A DNA stretch of 34,731 nt, from positions 1 to 34,731 of the forward strand of contig RPOR01000016.1 in assembly GCA_003820645.1 (NCBI GenBank), written 5' to 3'. The position numbers were made by a program, and so were the translations under genes. Origin of the DNA: Betaproteobacteria bacterium. Lineage in GTDB: Bacteria; Pseudomonadota; Gammaproteobacteria; Burkholderiales; SG8-41. The notes beneath the pieces are model-generated. The model worked only from the letters and a program-made list of their open reading frames with translations. It searched no databases and had not been told where the DNA came from. Of this stretch, positions 18,201-26,850 are shown in pieces; position 1 is the stretch's first letter, and each line of letters starts with the position of its first letter.

Positions 18201-18356
18201 TTACTTGATCTTTGCTTCCTTGTAGGCCACGTGCTTGCGCGCGACGGGATCAAACTTCTTGATCTCCATCTTTTCGGTCATCGTGCGCTTGTTCTTGGTG
18301 GTCGTATAGAAGTGGCCGGTGCCGGCGGTGGATTCCAGTTTGATTTTTTCACGCAT
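18201..18356 (-). CDS. rpmG: 50S ribosomal protein L33
   Basis: The 51-residue protein begins [20 protein letters not shown] and has [22 protein letters not shown], which is the L33 family pattern. It lacks the zinc-binding CxxC pairs, so it is the zinc-free type. The gene follows rpmB by 14 bases, the conserved order, and ends shortly before a terminator. GGAGC precedes the ATG. Confidence 0.97.
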   Translation of the reverse strand: MREKIKLESTAGTGHFYTTTKNKRTMTEKMEIKKFDPVARKHVAYKEAKIK

Positions 18357-18370
18357 GTTCGTTGCTCCTG

Positions 18371-18607
18371 TTAGATGCGCATGCCCTGCTCGCGCAGGTC
18401 GGCCAGCACTACGTCGATGCCCTTGCGGTCGATGGTGCGCAACCCGGTTTGCGACACCCGCAGGCTCACCCAGCGGTTTTCGCTTTCGACCCAGAACCGG
18501 CGCTTGTGCAGGTTGGGCAGAAAACGCCGCTTCGTCTTGTTGTTGGCATGGGAAACGTTGTTCCCGATCATCGGCTTCTTGCCGGTGACGTCACAGACCC
18601 GAGGCAT
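18371..18607 (-). CDS. rpmB: 50S ribosomal protein L28
   Basis: The 78-residue product starts [20 protein letters not shown] and continues with [20 protein letters not shown] and [17 protein letters not shown], all typical of L28. The ATG at 18,607 is chosen over an upstream in-frame ATG (18,643), because that would fall inside the promoter and the family starts at MPRVC. GGAG lies seven bases before it. It is the first gene of the rpmB-rpmG operon. Confidence 0.97.
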   Translation of the reverse strand: MPRVCDVTGKKPMIGNNVSHANNKTKRRFLPNLHKRRFWVESENRWVSLRVSQTGLRTIDRKGIDVVLADLREQGMRI

Positions 18608-18638
18608 GGCAGTACTCCGCAAATTCTGAAAGGGGCGA

Positions 18639-18668
18639 ATCATACACCGGAACCGCTGCCCGCCTCAA
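18639..18668 (-). promoter_or_regulatory. Promoter of rpmB-rpmG
   Basis: The minus strand has TTGAGG (18,668-18,663) and TATGAT (18,644-18,639) separated by 18 bases; a TG two bases before the -10 strengthens it. The leader to the rpmB ATG is about 25 bases. Confidence 0.7.
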
Positions 18669-18728
18669 CCGGTGCCGCCCCTCCCGCGGATTCCGCCAAA
18701 AAACAAATAATTAAACAAAAACAACAGG

Positions 18729-19403
18729 TTATAGCAATCCGCGCTCGGCGAACGACAACGCACCGTCGCCGGCAACGACGAAATGATCGAGCACGCGCAC
18801 ATCGACCAGTGCCAGCGCCTGTTTCAACGCTACCGTCAGCGCCTCGTCGGCGCGGCTCGGTTCAGCGACTCCGGACGGGTGGTTGTGCGCAAATATCACG
18901 GCCGCAGCATTGTGATGCAGCGCACGTTTGACCACCTCACGGGGATACACGCTGGTCTGCGTCAGCGTGCCACGGAACAGTTCCTCGGACGCCACCACCC
19001 GATGCTGGGCATCAAGGAACACCGCAACGAAAACCTCGTGCGGCCGGCCATGCAGCGCGAGCCGCAGGTAATCGCGCACAGCGCCGGGAGCGGAGAGCGC
19101 GGCGCCGGCATCGAGTTTCTCGCGCAACGTGCGCCGCGCGATTTCCAGTGCAGCCTGCAGTTGGGCGTACTTGGCCGGACCGAGACCCGGCTCGGCGCAA
19201 AACGATGCGTTGGCCGCCCCGGCAAGGGCCGACAACGAGCCGAAGCGCACGAGCTGAGCACGCGCCAGTTCCACTGCACTCTTGCCCTTGACGCCGGTGC
19301 GCAGGAATATCGCCACCAGTTCGGCATCCGACAGGCTTTGCGGCCCCTTGGCCAGCAGCTTTTCGCGCGGGCGATCGTCCAGCGGCCAGTCGGTAATTGC
19401 CAT
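18729..19403 (-). CDS. radC: RadC family JAB1/MPN domain protein
   Basis: The 224-residue protein has an N-terminal helix-hairpin-helix region ([37 protein letters not shown]) and a C-terminal JAMM domain with the metal motif [14 protein letters not shown]. RadC was once thought to act in DNA repair; its molecular activity is still unsettled. It ends in an AT-rich patch (18,690-18,728) with T-runs on its coding strand but no clear hairpin. It diverges from coaBC, sharing a 108-base gap, as in many proteobacteria. Confidence 0.95.
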   Translation of the reverse strand: MAITDWPLDDRPREKLLAKGPQSLSDAELVAIFLRTGVKGKSAVELARAQLVRFGSLSALAGAANASFCAEPGLGPAKYAQLQAALEIARRTLREKLDAGAALSAPGAVRDYLRLALHGRPHEVFVAVFLDAQHRVVASEELFRGTLTQTSVYPREVVKRALHHNAAAVIFAHNHPSGVAEPSRADEALTVALKQALALVDVRVLDHFVVAGDGALSFAERGLL

Positions 19404-19511
19404 GAGTCGTTGCTCCAGATGCGTTTCTCAAGAACGCGCCGAGCGGCCCTTGGTTTACCCGGCCCCGAATTTGCAGTTACACTGGTGATCCCGAGCCGCA
19501 GGAAGCGCTAC

Positions 19512-20732
19512 GTGCCTGATATTGAAAGCAAAAACGAAAGAACAATGATCCTGCTCGGCCTGACCGGCGGTGTCGCCGCCTACAAGGCCGCCGAACTCGT
19601 ACGCCGGCTGGGTGAACGCGATATCGACGTCGATGTGGTGATGACGCAGGCGGCCTGCGGTTTCATCACGCCGGCAACGCTGCAGGCGCTGTCGGGCCAT
19701 CCGGTATACACCGACATGTGGGACGGCCGCATTGCCAACGGGATGCCCCACATCGAACTGTCGCGGGACAAACAGGCCATCGTCGTCGCGCCGGCCACCG
19801 CCGATTTCCTGGCGAAGGCCGCATTGGGCCTTGCCGACGACCTGCTGTCGACGCTGTGCCTCGCACGCGACTGTCCGTTGCTCGTCGCGCCGGCAATGAA
19901 CCGCCAGATGTGGGAACACCCGGCCACGCAAAGAAACATTGCACAGCTGCGACGCGATGGCGTGACCATCCTCGGGCCGGACAGCGGCAACCAGGCCTGC
20001 GGCGAGACCGGCATGGGCCGCATGCTCGAAGCCGATGCCCTCGCCGAGGCCATCAGCGCGTTCCTCGCGCCGAAAACGCTGACGGGCAAGCGTGTGCTGA
20101 TGACCGCCGGTCCGACCTTCGAGCCGATCGACGCCGTGCGCGGCATCACCAACCGCAGTTCCGGCAAAATGGGCTATGCGTTGGCCCGCGCGGCAATCGC
20201 CGCCGGCGCCGAAGTCACGCTGGTGTCGGGACCGGTCAGTCTCCCGCCGCCGGTCGGCGCCGCTGTCGAGCGGGTGCAGACCGCTGCCGAGATGTTCGAA
20301 GCGGTCAGGAAACATGCCGCCAGGGCCGACATTTTCATCGGCGTCGCTGCCGTCGCCGATTACCGCGCCAGTGCGCCGCGCCGGCACAAGATCAAGAAAA
20401 CCGAAGAAAAACAGCTCAAATTGAGCATGGTGCCCAATCCCGACATCCTCGGCTGGGTCGCGGCGCGGCCGAAACCGCCGTTCTGCGTCGGCTTTGCCGC
20501 CGAAAGCCGCAATCTCGACGCCTATGCCGACGCGAAACGGCGGCGCAAGAAGGTCAGGCTGATGATTGCCAATCTCGCGCAGAATGCGATCGGTGCCGAC
20601 GACAACGAAGTATCATTGCTCGACGATGCCGGCATCCACCGGCTGCCGCGTGCATCCAAGGCCCGCATCGCACAGCAGATCATCGAACACATCGCCGGGC
20701 TGTGCGGCACCAAACCGCGTAAATCGAGATAG
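19512..20732 (+). CDS. coaBC: Bifunctional phosphopantothenoylcysteine decarboxylase/synthetase
   Basis: CoaBC carries out two steps of coenzyme A synthesis: joining cysteine to 4'-phosphopantothenate (CoaB) and decarboxylating the product with FMN (CoaC). The CoaC part shows [24 protein letters not shown] (active-site His), APAMNRQMW and [13 protein letters not shown] (active-site Cys). The CoaB part begins near residue 195 with [24 protein letters not shown] and has GVAAVADYR and the KIKK lysines. I chose the GTG at 19,512, with AGGA eight bases upstream (406 residues); an ATG at 19,545 is the alternative (395 residues). Together with panB and panC this window holds three genes of the pantothenate-to-CoA route. 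Confidence 0.95.
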   Translation: MPDIESKNERTMILLGLTGGVAAYKAAELVRRLGERDIDVDVVMTQAACGFITPATLQALSGHPVYTDMWDGRIANGMPHIELSRDKQAIVVAPATADFLAKAALGLADDLLSTLCLARDCPLLVAPAMNRQMWEHPATQRNIAQLRRDGVTILGPDSGNQACGETGMGRMLEADALAEAISAFLAPKTLTGKRVLMTAGPTFEPIDAVRGITNRSSGKMGYALARAAIAAGAEVTLVSGPVSLPPPVGAAVERVQTAAEMFEAVRKHAARADIFIGVAAVADYRASAPRRHKIKKTEEKQLKLSMVPNPDILGWVAARPKPPFCVGFAAESRNLDAYADAKRRRKKVRLMIANLAQNAIGADDNEVSLLDDAGIHRLPRASKARIAQQIIEHIAGLCGTKPRKSR

Positions 20733-20782
20733 CCGCGAACGGGCAGCGGGGCCCATTATTTTGTCATCCGTTCACCGACCTT

Positions 20783-21232
20783 ATGAAATCCATCGACGTC
20801 AAAATCCTCGACGCGCGGCTGCGCGACCAGCTGCCGCAATACGCCACACCCGGCTCCGCCGGCCTCGATCTGCGCGCCTGCATAGACCAGCCGCTGACAC
20901 TCGCCCCCGGCCAGACTGAACTGATTCCTGCCGGCATGGCGATCCATATCGCCGACCCGGGCCTCGCGGCGATCATCCTGCCGCGCTCGGGCCTCGGTCA
21001 CAAGCACGGTATCGTACTCGGCAACCTGGTCGGCCTGATCGATTCCGACTACCAGGGCCCGTTGTTTGTGTCGACCTGGAATCGCGGCAATGCCGCGTTC
21101 ACCATCAAGCCGCTGGAACGCCTGGCGCAACTGGTGGTCGTACCGGTCGTGCATGTGGCATTCAACATCGTTGACGACTTCACGGCCTCCCACCGCGGGG
21201 CTGGCGGCTTTGGCAGCACGGGGAAGGGCTAG
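20783..21232 (+). CDS. dut: Deoxyuridine 5'-triphosphate nucleotidohydrolase
   Basis: Dut hydrolyses dUTP, keeping uracil out of DNA and supplying dUMP. The five trimeric dUTPase motifs are visible in the 149-residue protein: [48 protein letters not shown] and [12 protein letters not shown] (the flexible C-terminal arm). It follows coaBC by 50 bases, the classic coaBC-dut order. The next gene starts at, or three bases after, its stop. Confidence 0.97.
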   Translation: MKSIDVKILDARLRDQLPQYATPGSAGLDLRACIDQPLTLAPGQTELIPAGMAIHIADPGLAAIILPRSGLGHKHGIVLGNLVGLIDSDYQGPLFVSTWNRGNAAFTIKPLERLAQLVVVPVVHVAFNIVDDFTASHRGAGGFGSTGKG

Positions 21233-21234
21233 TG

Positions 21235-21687
21235 ATGACTGCGGAGTGCAAAGTGCAGCATGAACGGCAAACCCGCGGCGCAGACTCCCGCCCGGCACTG
21301 CGCACCCATCACGCCGCACTGGTCCTCTTCGCCCACGGCGCCCGCGATCCGGAATGGGCTGCGCCGTTTCGGGCGATCGCCAACCGTGTTGCTGCGACCC
21401 GCAAGGATCTCTCGGTGAAACTGGCATTCCTTGAATTTCAGGCACCGGCGCTGGCCGACGCCATCGGCGAACTGGTCGCCGATGGCCACTCGGCGATCCA
21501 CGTCGCCCCGCTGTTCATGGCCCAGGGCGGACACCTGAAACATGACGTGCCGAAGTTGCTGGACGCGATCCGCGGTGCGCACCCGGCGTTGACCGTCGAA
21601 CTGCTGCCGGCCATCGGTGATGTCGACTGTCTGCGCGAAGCCATCGCCGGCTGGCTGATCGACGTCGTTCCGGAGAAAACCGCATGA
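21235..21687 (+). CDS. CbiX/SirB-type sirohydrochlorin chelatase, single domain
   Basis: The 150-residue protein has one chelatase domain: VLFAHGARDPEWAAPF carries the metal-site histidine, and HVAPLFMAQGGHLKHDVPKLL the second. Small single-domain members (CbiX-S) insert cobalt or, in SirB, iron into sirohydrochlorin, for cobalamin or siroheme. The metal cannot be told from sequence. The first 26 residues lie before the conserved core, and the first ten come from a heptad repeat in the DNA (21,240-21,267), so this N-terminus may be a recent addition. The ATG at 21,235 lies two bases beyond the dut stop. It overlaps the next gene as ATGA. Confidence 0.85.
   Translation: MTAECKVQHERQTRGADSRPALRTHHAALVLFAHGARDPEWAAPFRAIANRVAATRKDLSVKLAFLEFQAPALADAIGELVADGHSAIHVAPLFMAQGGHLKHDVPKLLDAIRGAHPALTVELLPAIGDVDCLREAIAGWLIDVVPEKTA
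21240..21267. repeat. Heptanucleotide repeats at the start of the chelatase gene
   Basis: Four consecutive sevens read TGCGGAG, TGCAAAG, TGCAGCA, TGAACGG, degenerate copies of one unit. The first matches the heptad at 5331 exactly. Confidence 0.45.
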
Positions 21688-22118
21688 AACACCTGCTGCC
21701 GGTATTTGCGCTGTATGTGATCAGCATGGCCGCGCAGGCGGCGATGCCGCAGATCGAGCTGACAGCAAACAAACACAAACTCACTGCGGAAGTGGCGCAC
21801 ACCGATCCCGACCGCATGCAGGGCCTGATGCACCGGCGCATGCTGCCGGAGAATCGCGGCATGTTGTTCGTGTTCCCGAACATTGCCCGCCACGGCATGT
21901 GGATGATGAACACCTACATCCCGCTGTCGGTTGCCTTCATCGACAGCGACGGTGTCATCGTCAACATCGAAGACATGCAGCCGCATACGCGTGACTCACA
22001 CAACGCCGCCCGCCCCGTCCGCTACGCGCTGGAAATGAACCTCGGCTGGTTCCGCAAGCGGGACATCACCCCGGGCATGAAAATCGACGGCCTCGACCGC
22101 GCGCCACCGCCCCGCTGA
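21684..22118 (+). CDS. DUF192 family secreted protein
   Basis: The 144-residue product has a signal peptide (about 1-19, MKHLLPVFALYVISMAAQA) and a DUF192 domain, marked by GLMHRRMLPENRGMLFVF, MWMMNTYIPLSVAFID and RYALEMNLGWF. The domain is widespread in bacteria and archaea and its function is not established. It is coupled to the chelatase gene by a 4-base overlap and ends just before a strong terminator. Confidence 0.92.
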   Translation: MKHLLPVFALYVISMAAQAAMPQIELTANKHKLTAEVAHTDPDRMQGLMHRRMLPENRGMLFVFPNIARHGMWMMNTYIPLSVAFIDSDGVIVNIEDMQPHTRDSHNAARPVRYALEMNLGWFRKRDITPGMKIDGLDRAPPPR

Positions 22119-22132
22119 TGCCGCACACCAAC

Positions 22133-22160
22133 AAAAAGCCCGGGATATCCCGGGCTTTTT
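22133..22160. terminator. Bidirectional terminator between the DUF192 gene and sodB
   Basis: A perfect 28-bp palindrome: AAAAAGCCCGGGAT at 22,133-22,146 and its exact complement to 22,160, with T-runs on both strands. It lies 15 bases after the DUF192 stop and 19 bases after the sodB stop on the other strand, so both converging genes use it. Confidence 0.92.
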
Positions 22161-22178
22161 TTGCAGACAGCATGACGC

Positions 22179-22760
22179 TCAGGCGAAATTCTTGCCGGCG
22201 AAATCCCAGTTGGCCAGGCTGTTGAGGAAGGTCTCGACAAACTTCGGCCGCGCATTGCGGTAGTCGATGTAGTACGCGTGTTCCCACACGTCGATCGTCA
22301 GCAGCGCCTTGTCGCCGGTGGTGAGCACGGTGCCAGCGTTGGAGGTGTTGACGATGTCCACGCTGCCGTCCGCCTTTTTCACCAGCCAGGTCCAGCCCGA
22401 GCCGAAGTTGCCGACCGCGCTTTTGGTGAACGCTTCCTTGAAGGCATCAAAGCTGCCCCACTTCTTGTCGATGGCTGCAGCCAGCGCGCCTGCCGGCTTG
22501 CCACCGCCGGCCGGCTTCATGCTGTGCCAGAAAAAAGTGTGATTCCAGACCTGGGCTGCGTTGTTGAACACGCCGCCTGAGGATTTTTTCACGATGTCCT
22601 CGAGGCTCATGTTCTCGAATTCGCTACCCTTGGCCAGATTGTTGAGGTTGGTGACATAGGCTTGGTGATGTTTGCCGTAATGGAATTCGAAGGTCTCCTT
22701 CGAAATGTGCGGCGCCAGGGCGTCCATGGCATACGGGAGTTTCGGTAATTCATGTTGCAT
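22179..22760 (-). CDS. sodB: Iron superoxide dismutase
   Basis: SodB converts superoxide to oxygen and hydrogen peroxide in the cytoplasm. The 193-residue protein shows the metal ligands H27 ([10 protein letters not shown]), H74 ([14 protein letters not shown]), and the Asp and His of [13 protein letters not shown] near 157-161. [11 protein letters not shown] with Gln70 is characteristic of the iron form rather than the manganese form. The ATG at 22,760 ([10 protein letters not shown]) has AGGA upstream; the open frame continues further upstream but without family similarity. It follows the PuuD-like gene by 108 bases. Confidence 0.96.
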   Translation of the reverse strand: MQHELPKLPYAMDALAPHISKETFEFHYGKHHQAYVTNLNNLAKGSEFENMSLEDIVKKSSGGVFNNAAQVWNHTFFWHSMKPAGGGKPAGALAAAIDKKWGSFDAFKEAFTKSAVGNFGSGWTWLVKKADGSVDIVNTSNAGTVLTTGDKALLTIDVWEHAYYIDYRNARPKFVETFLNSLANWDFAGKNFA

Positions 22761-22868
22761 GCTGAGTTCCTTTGTCTGTGACGAAAAAATGATAGGGGAT
22801 TTTGCGCTCCCGGCCAGCGGCACCGGAAAAACCGGTGTTGCCCGCACAGCCAGCAGAAATCCGGACAC

Positions 22869-23453
22869 TTACAGGCCCCCGTTCTGCTGCGCGACCATAC
22901 AGAATAACATCGGAATCGAGAGCATCGTATTCAGTCTCGAAACCAGCATGGCCAGACGCGCGGCCCTGGCTTTGGCCTCGGCACCGACCTGCACGATACC
23001 CAGTGCCTTTTTCTGGTTTGGCCAGATGATGAACCAGACATTGAACGCCATGATGATGCCCAGCCACATGCCGATGCCGATCGCCTGCAGGCCCGGCGCC
23101 AGCATCAGGGCCGCAGCCAGGTATTTGTTCATGCTGCCGAGGATCAGCCCGGTCACCAGCGTGGCGACCGCAGCCCAGCGAAACCAGAACAATGCGGCGG
23201 GGGCAATCACCTTGCCGATCGCCGGTTTCTGCTCATCCGGGATTTTCGGCATCGACGGAATCTGCACGAAATTGAAATACCACAACAGGCCGACCCACAT
23301 CACGCCGGACATCACGTGCAGCCAGCGGAATACGAAGGCCCACCAGGCATGTTCACCAACCCGGCCGGCACCGCCGGCGAACAGTATGATCAGCACCACC
23401 AGAACAAAACCGGCCAATACCGAGCGGCCCAGAGACTGGAATATCGCTGCCAT
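22869..23453 (-). CDS. PuuD-like membrane protein (urate hydroxylase PuuD membrane domain family)
   Basis: The 194-residue protein, from the ATG at 23,453, has about four or five hydrophobic segments (roughly 13-30, 44-62, 90-115, 118-150 and 175-190). Between them is the conserved loop NFVQIPSMPKIPDEQKPAIGK. This resembles the membrane part of the PuuD family, but the C-terminal cytochrome c domain of true urate hydroxylases is absent. Uric acid activity is therefore doubtful, and I describe it as a family relative only. Aromatic and histidine residues in the first helices (RWLHVMSGVMWVGLLWYF) could bind heme. GGAGG lies just upstream of the start. Confidence 0.8.
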   Translation of the reverse strand: MAAIFQSLGRSVLAGFVLVVLIILFAGGAGRVGEHAWWAFVFRWLHVMSGVMWVGLLWYFNFVQIPSMPKIPDEQKPAIGKVIAPAALFWFRWAAVATLVTGLILGSMNKYLAAALMLAPGLQAIGIGMWLGIIMAFNVWFIIWPNQKKALGIVQVGAEAKARAARLAMLVSRLNTMLSIPMLFCMVAQQNGGL

Positions 23454-23596
23454 GCGTGCCCTCCTTGGTTCCGGAATGGTTGGCGAATGGATCAAACGCA
23501 AAAGCTGATCGAATGCAAAAGCCGCGCGCAGTTTAGCACAGCGCCCCGGGCGGGCCGCCGGCGATAGGCCACGATGACAACAGGGTAATGCCGCCG

Positions 23597-24565
23597 TTAC
23601 GCGGCGGCGAGGCTGCCGGTTTCGACCGCGGCGATCGCCTTGGCCTGGTTCAGGTCCTGTGCGTAGCCCGTGCCGTAGAGACAGCATGCAAACTGGTTGG
23701 CGATCGGCACCGGCATCGGAATGCGCCCCTCGAGCACGGCACCGATCCAGTGTGCAGTGCCCTTCAAATCGCCCGCCGCGGGCAGCGGATGCGCACAGCG
23801 CGGCGTGACCTCGGCATCAAACAACAATCGCGATACGCCATCCCTGACCAGGTCAATACCCGGGCGGCATTGCGCATCGACCACCGGTTCGCCGTCGCGC
23901 GTCTCGAACAGCAGTGCGCATTTCTCGACGTCGCACAGCAGCGACTCCAGCACCGTGCGTTCGTGGCCGTGCGCTGCCGGGATCAACTGCAGCGCCGTGC
24001 CGCCGAAGGGATCCGCGAGCCGCGCCAGCACCCGTGCCAGTGCGCCGCCACCCAGCCGCACGCGCAGCGCCAGCAGGTCCGCCAGCGCCGGCGCCAGCGC
24101 CCCGGTCGGCACGAACGCGAGATTTCCCGCCTGCAGTTCGTGCTGGGCCTGGGCAAGGCTCGCACTGGGCATGATGCCCATTTCGCGGAAGATGTATGCC
24201 GCAGCCACGCCACGCTCGCCGCTCAGCATGCCGTGCACCAGCACCGGTATGCCGAGCCGCTGCAGGCTGAGCGCCAGCAACGGCAACAGGTTCGGCTGCT
24301 CGCGCACAGCACCGTAACTCGGCATCAATACCGGACGCCACTGCGTGTTCGGCGCCGCAATCTGGAACACCCGTGTCGACAACGCCGCCAGTACGCCGAC
24401 CAGTTCCTGCTGCGACATCTGCCGCTGCTCGAGCAGCGCCAGCAGCCCGCCCAGCTCGAGGTCGGGCACGCCGCCGTCGAAGACGGCAGCGAACAGGCTC
24501 TCGGCCTCGCTCTCCGACAGCGGCTGGCCCGCCGCCAGTTCATCAATCAAATGCGCCCATGTCAT
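23597..24565 (-). CDS. TrpD2/YbiB-family DNA-binding protein (glycosyltransferase family 3 fold)
   Basis: The 322-residue protein has the fold of anthranilate phosphoribosyltransferase. An N-terminal helical domain (about 1-70, LSESEAESLFAAVFDGGVPDLELGGLLALL) is followed by the alpha/beta domain with RPVLMPSYGAVREQPNLLPLLALSLQRLGIPVLVHG. The glycine-rich PRPP loops of real TrpD are replaced. E. coli YbiB, with this architecture, binds nucleic acid and is linked to the SOS response, so a role in DNA or RNA metabolism is more likely than tryptophan synthesis. The ATG at 24,565 has GGAGGAG upstream. It diverges from the hydrolase gene. Confidence 0.85.
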   Translation of the reverse strand: MTWAHLIDELAAGQPLSESEAESLFAAVFDGGVPDLELGGLLALLEQRQMSQQELVGVLAALSTRVFQIAAPNTQWRPVLMPSYGAVREQPNLLPLLALSLQRLGIPVLVHGMLSGERGVAAAYIFREMGIMPSASLAQAQHELQAGNLAFVPTGALAPALADLLALRVRLGGGALARVLARLADPFGGTALQLIPAAHGHERTVLESLLCDVEKCALLFETRDGEPVVDAQCRPGIDLVRDGVSRLLFDAEVTPRCAHPLPAAGDLKGTAHWIGAVLEGRIPMPVPIANQFACCLYGTGYAQDLNQAKAIAAVETGSLAAA

Positions 24566-24854
24566 GTTGCTTCTCCTCCGGCCTGAACCACCGATGGTGT
24601 ACGCCGATTGGGTTAGCAACCCCCGTGCCACGTGCCGCTGCGCCCGTCAGCCTGTGCAATCGTCGCCAAGACCGCGCGCGCACGCCACCTGGCGGTGCAA
24701 TGCACGGCAAGCCCGCTTTATTTTGGTGCCGAATTTCCGCTATGCTGCATTGCGAAACACGTTGCCGAATATTCTGAGCAGTGCCGCTGTTGCCGCGGGA
24801 TCAAGCCCGTAACGCCATTCCTAATCCGCATCAACTCCCGAGGTCCGGGCAGCC

Positions 24855-26009
24855 ATGTGGTTCGTACCCATCACCGAGAACAACCCGTACCAGCTCGGCC
24901 GCACGCTGACGGCGCTGAAAGCCGAGTTGCTGCGCCGCGTACGCAACGACCTGATGCCGATCGCCGGTGTGCCGGTAGCCGATGTGCTGGAGGTCATCAA
25001 TAGCGTCGACAGTCTGGAACGCGACGCCTGGGCACAAGCCTGGGCAGCCCGCGGGGACCGCCATCTCGAGCGCGCCAACGCGCTCGCCGCGACTGATCCT
25101 GCAGCTGCTGGCGACGAATACCGCCACGCCTGGCGGCTGTTCCAATTCGCGCGGTGGCCCGTTGAGAACACGCCGTTCAAACGTCATGTCTATCCGCGCG
25201 CGCTGGCTGCATTCCGCAACCACGGCCGGCTGCTGGATCCGCCGCTGGAAATGGTGCGGATCCCGTTCGACAACCAGGCCATCGTGGGCTATCTGCGCGT
25301 GCCGCGCTCTGGCCGTACCCCGCCGCTGGTCATCGGCATCAGCGGCCTCGACTCGCGCAAGGAAGATGTGATGGCGTTGGCAGATGCGTACCTGACGCGC
25401 GGCATGGCGCTGCTCGCGCTCGACATGCCCGGCACCGGCGAGGCGCCGGCGCCACTGGAACGCGGCGCCGAACGCATGTTCGCTGCAGTGCTCGACTGGG
25501 TCGCCGGTCGCGGCGATATCGATGCGCGGCGCGTGGTGATCCAGGGCCGCAGCTGGAGCGGCTACTGGGCCGCGCTGCTCGCGGCGACGGAACAATCGCG
25601 CATCCGGGGAGCAGTGCTGCACGGCGGACCGATACACCATTATTTCCAGCCGCAATGGCTGGGGCCGTCGCTGCAGTCACCCGAATACCTCTACGACTAC
25701 CTGCCGGCCACTGCCGCCCTGTTCGGGGTCGAAACGCTGGACGAATTGCTGGCCATTGCGCCGGGTTATTCACTGCAGACGCTGGGTGTGCTGGATCGGC
25801 CGTCGGCACCGCTGCTGCTGATCAACGGCGCGCGCGACTCACAGATTCCGATCGCCGATGTCGAACTGCTGGCCGCGCGTCACCCGGCTGCCACGGTATG
25901 GATCAATCCCGAGGGCGGGCACATGGGGCGCTCGCCGGCATGGCCGGGCAAGCGGATTTTCGCAGAGGTCACCGCGCCGTGGCTGGCGCGGATGCTGGAT
26001 CTCAGTTGA
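24855..26009 (+). CDS. Alpha/beta hydrolase (FrsA/dihydroxypseudooxynicotine hydrolase-like)
   Basis: The 384-residue protein has a helical N-terminal domain (about 1-125) and a C-terminal alpha/beta-hydrolase core. The nucleophile is the Ser of GRSWSGY (near 233), the acid is likely the Asp of NGARDSQIP, and the His is in GGHMGR near the end. ISGLDSRKED probably forms the oxyanion region. The layout of helical cap followed by core is that of the DUF1100/FrsA and 2,6-dihydroxypseudooxynicotine hydrolase group, which cleaves C-C or ester bonds; the substrate is unknown. A possible promoter upstream is TTTATT-N18-TATGCT near 24,719-24,748. The gene overlaps pcm tail to tail by eight bases. Confidence 0.82.
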   Translation: MWFVPITENNPYQLGRTLTALKAELLRRVRNDLMPIAGVPVADVLEVINSVDSLERDAWAQAWAARGDRHLERANALAATDPAAAGDEYRHAWRLFQFARWPVENTPFKRHVYPRALAAFRNHGRLLDPPLEMVRIPFDNQAIVGYLRVPRSGRTPPLVIGISGLDSRKEDVMALADAYLTRGMALLALDMPGTGEAPAPLERGAERMFAAVLDWVAGRGDIDARRVVIQGRSWSGYWAALLAATEQSRIRGAVLHGGPIHHYFQPQWLGPSLQSPEYLYDYLPATAALFGVETLDELLAIAPGYSLQTLGVLDRPSAPLLLINGARDSQIPIADVELLAARHPAATVWINPEGGHMGRSPAWPGKRIFAEVTAPWLARMLDLS

Positions 26010-26736
26010 TCGGCTTGCGCGTCAGCGGCACGAAACGCACGTCCAGCGCCTTGCGCCGGCTAATCGCGCCGCGCGCGTCTTTCGTGACGACGTACAGCGA
26101 TTGGGCATCGTACTGTGCGCCAACCGGAATCACCAGCCGGCCACCGGCTTTCAGCTGATCGATCAGCGGCTGCGGCACATTCGGCGCCGCTGCAGTGACG
26201 ATGATCGCATCGAATGGCGCTTCCTCGGGCCAGCCGGCATAGCCGTCGCCGATGCGCGTATGCACATTGCGGTACCCCGCAGCCGCCAATGCGCGTGCGG
26301 CCTCCCGCCCCAGCGGTTCGACGATTTCAATGGAATACACCGCGCGCACGATCTCGGCGAGCACGGCGGCCTGATAACCGGAACCGGTGCCGACTTCCAG
26401 CACCTTGTCGCCGGGACCGACGTCCAGCAAGTCCGTCATCAGCGCCACGATATACGGCTGTGAAATCGTCTGCCCGTGGCCGATGCTCAGCGGTCGGTTG
26501 TAATAGGCGTGCCCGACCTGCGACTCGGGCACGAAGCGATGCCGCTCGACCTTGAGTAACGCATTGGTCACTCGATCACTCAGCGCCGCGCGCCCGGTGT
26601 CGCGGCGCGTCTCGCGCATCATGTCCTCGATCTCGGCGACCATCGCAGCGCGGCGGGCCTCGAAATTTTCAGCTGCTTCAATGTTCATGTTTAACCCCAG
26701 CAACAGGCAGGCAATGCCGGCACGCAGTGCGGCCAC
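26002..26736 (-). CDS. pcm: Protein-L-isoaspartate O-methyltransferase, probably exported
   Basis: Pcm methylates isoaspartyl residues in damaged proteins so that they can revert. Conserved parts are ERHRFVPESQVGHAYYNRPL, IGHGQTISQPYIVALM, VLEVGTGSGYQAAVLAEIV (SAM site), FDAIIVTAAAPNVPQPLIDQL and VRFVPLTRK. The frame is open up to 26,832, but an ATG at 26,787 lies inside the terminator of the upstream gene and its first residues are encoded by that terminator's T-run, so it is not credible. I chose GTG at 26,736 (244 residues), which gives a Sec-like leader (AALRAGIACLLLGLNMNIEA). ATG at 26,688 (228 residues, GGGG upstream) would give a cytoplasmic protein. Pcm proteins with leaders occur in related bacteria. 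Confidence 0.88.
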   Translation of the reverse strand: MAALRAGIACLLLGLNMNIEAAENFEARRAAMVAEIEDMMRETRRDTGRAALSDRVTNALLKVERHRFVPESQVGHAYYNRPLSIGHGQTISQPYIVALMTDLLDVGPGDKVLEVGTGSGYQAAVLAEIVRAVYSIEIVEPLGREAARALAAAGYRNVHTRIGDGYAGWPEEAPFDAIIVTAAAPNVPQPLIDQLKAGGRLVIPVGAQYDAQSLYVVTKDARGAISRRKALDVRFVPLTRKPIN

Positions 26737-26770
26737 AATGCCGCACCCCCGCTCATCCCGATTCGTTCGC

Positions 26771-26805
26771 AAAAAGAAAAAGGGCATACTGCTTCCAGTA
26801 TGCCC
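26771..26805 (-). terminator. Intrinsic terminator of the PsiF-repeat gene
   Basis: GGGCATACTG (26,782-26,791) and CAGTATGCCC (26,796-26,805) form a perfect 10-bp stem with a CTTC loop. On the minus strand it is followed by TTTTTCTTTTT. It lies 46 bases past the PsiF-repeat stop and 45 bases before the likely pcm start. Confidence 0.9.
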
Positions 26806-26850
26806 CTCACGCAGCAGCGACTGCAATGGCACCGCCTGCTGCCGCGATCA

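Noticed and set aside
18783-19511. Upstream extension of the coaBC frame
   Set aside because: The frame is open but lies antisense to radC; CoaBC proteins start near the chosen GTG, which has a ribosome-binding site.
22761-22868. Longer N-terminus of sodB
   Set aside because: Residues upstream of MQHELP have no similarity to the family and the AGGA site points to the ATG at 22,760.
23597-24565. Anthranilate phosphoribosyltransferase (trpD)
   Set aside because: The PRPP-binding glycine-rich motifs are not present and no trp genes are nearby; the TrpD2/YbiB family fits better.
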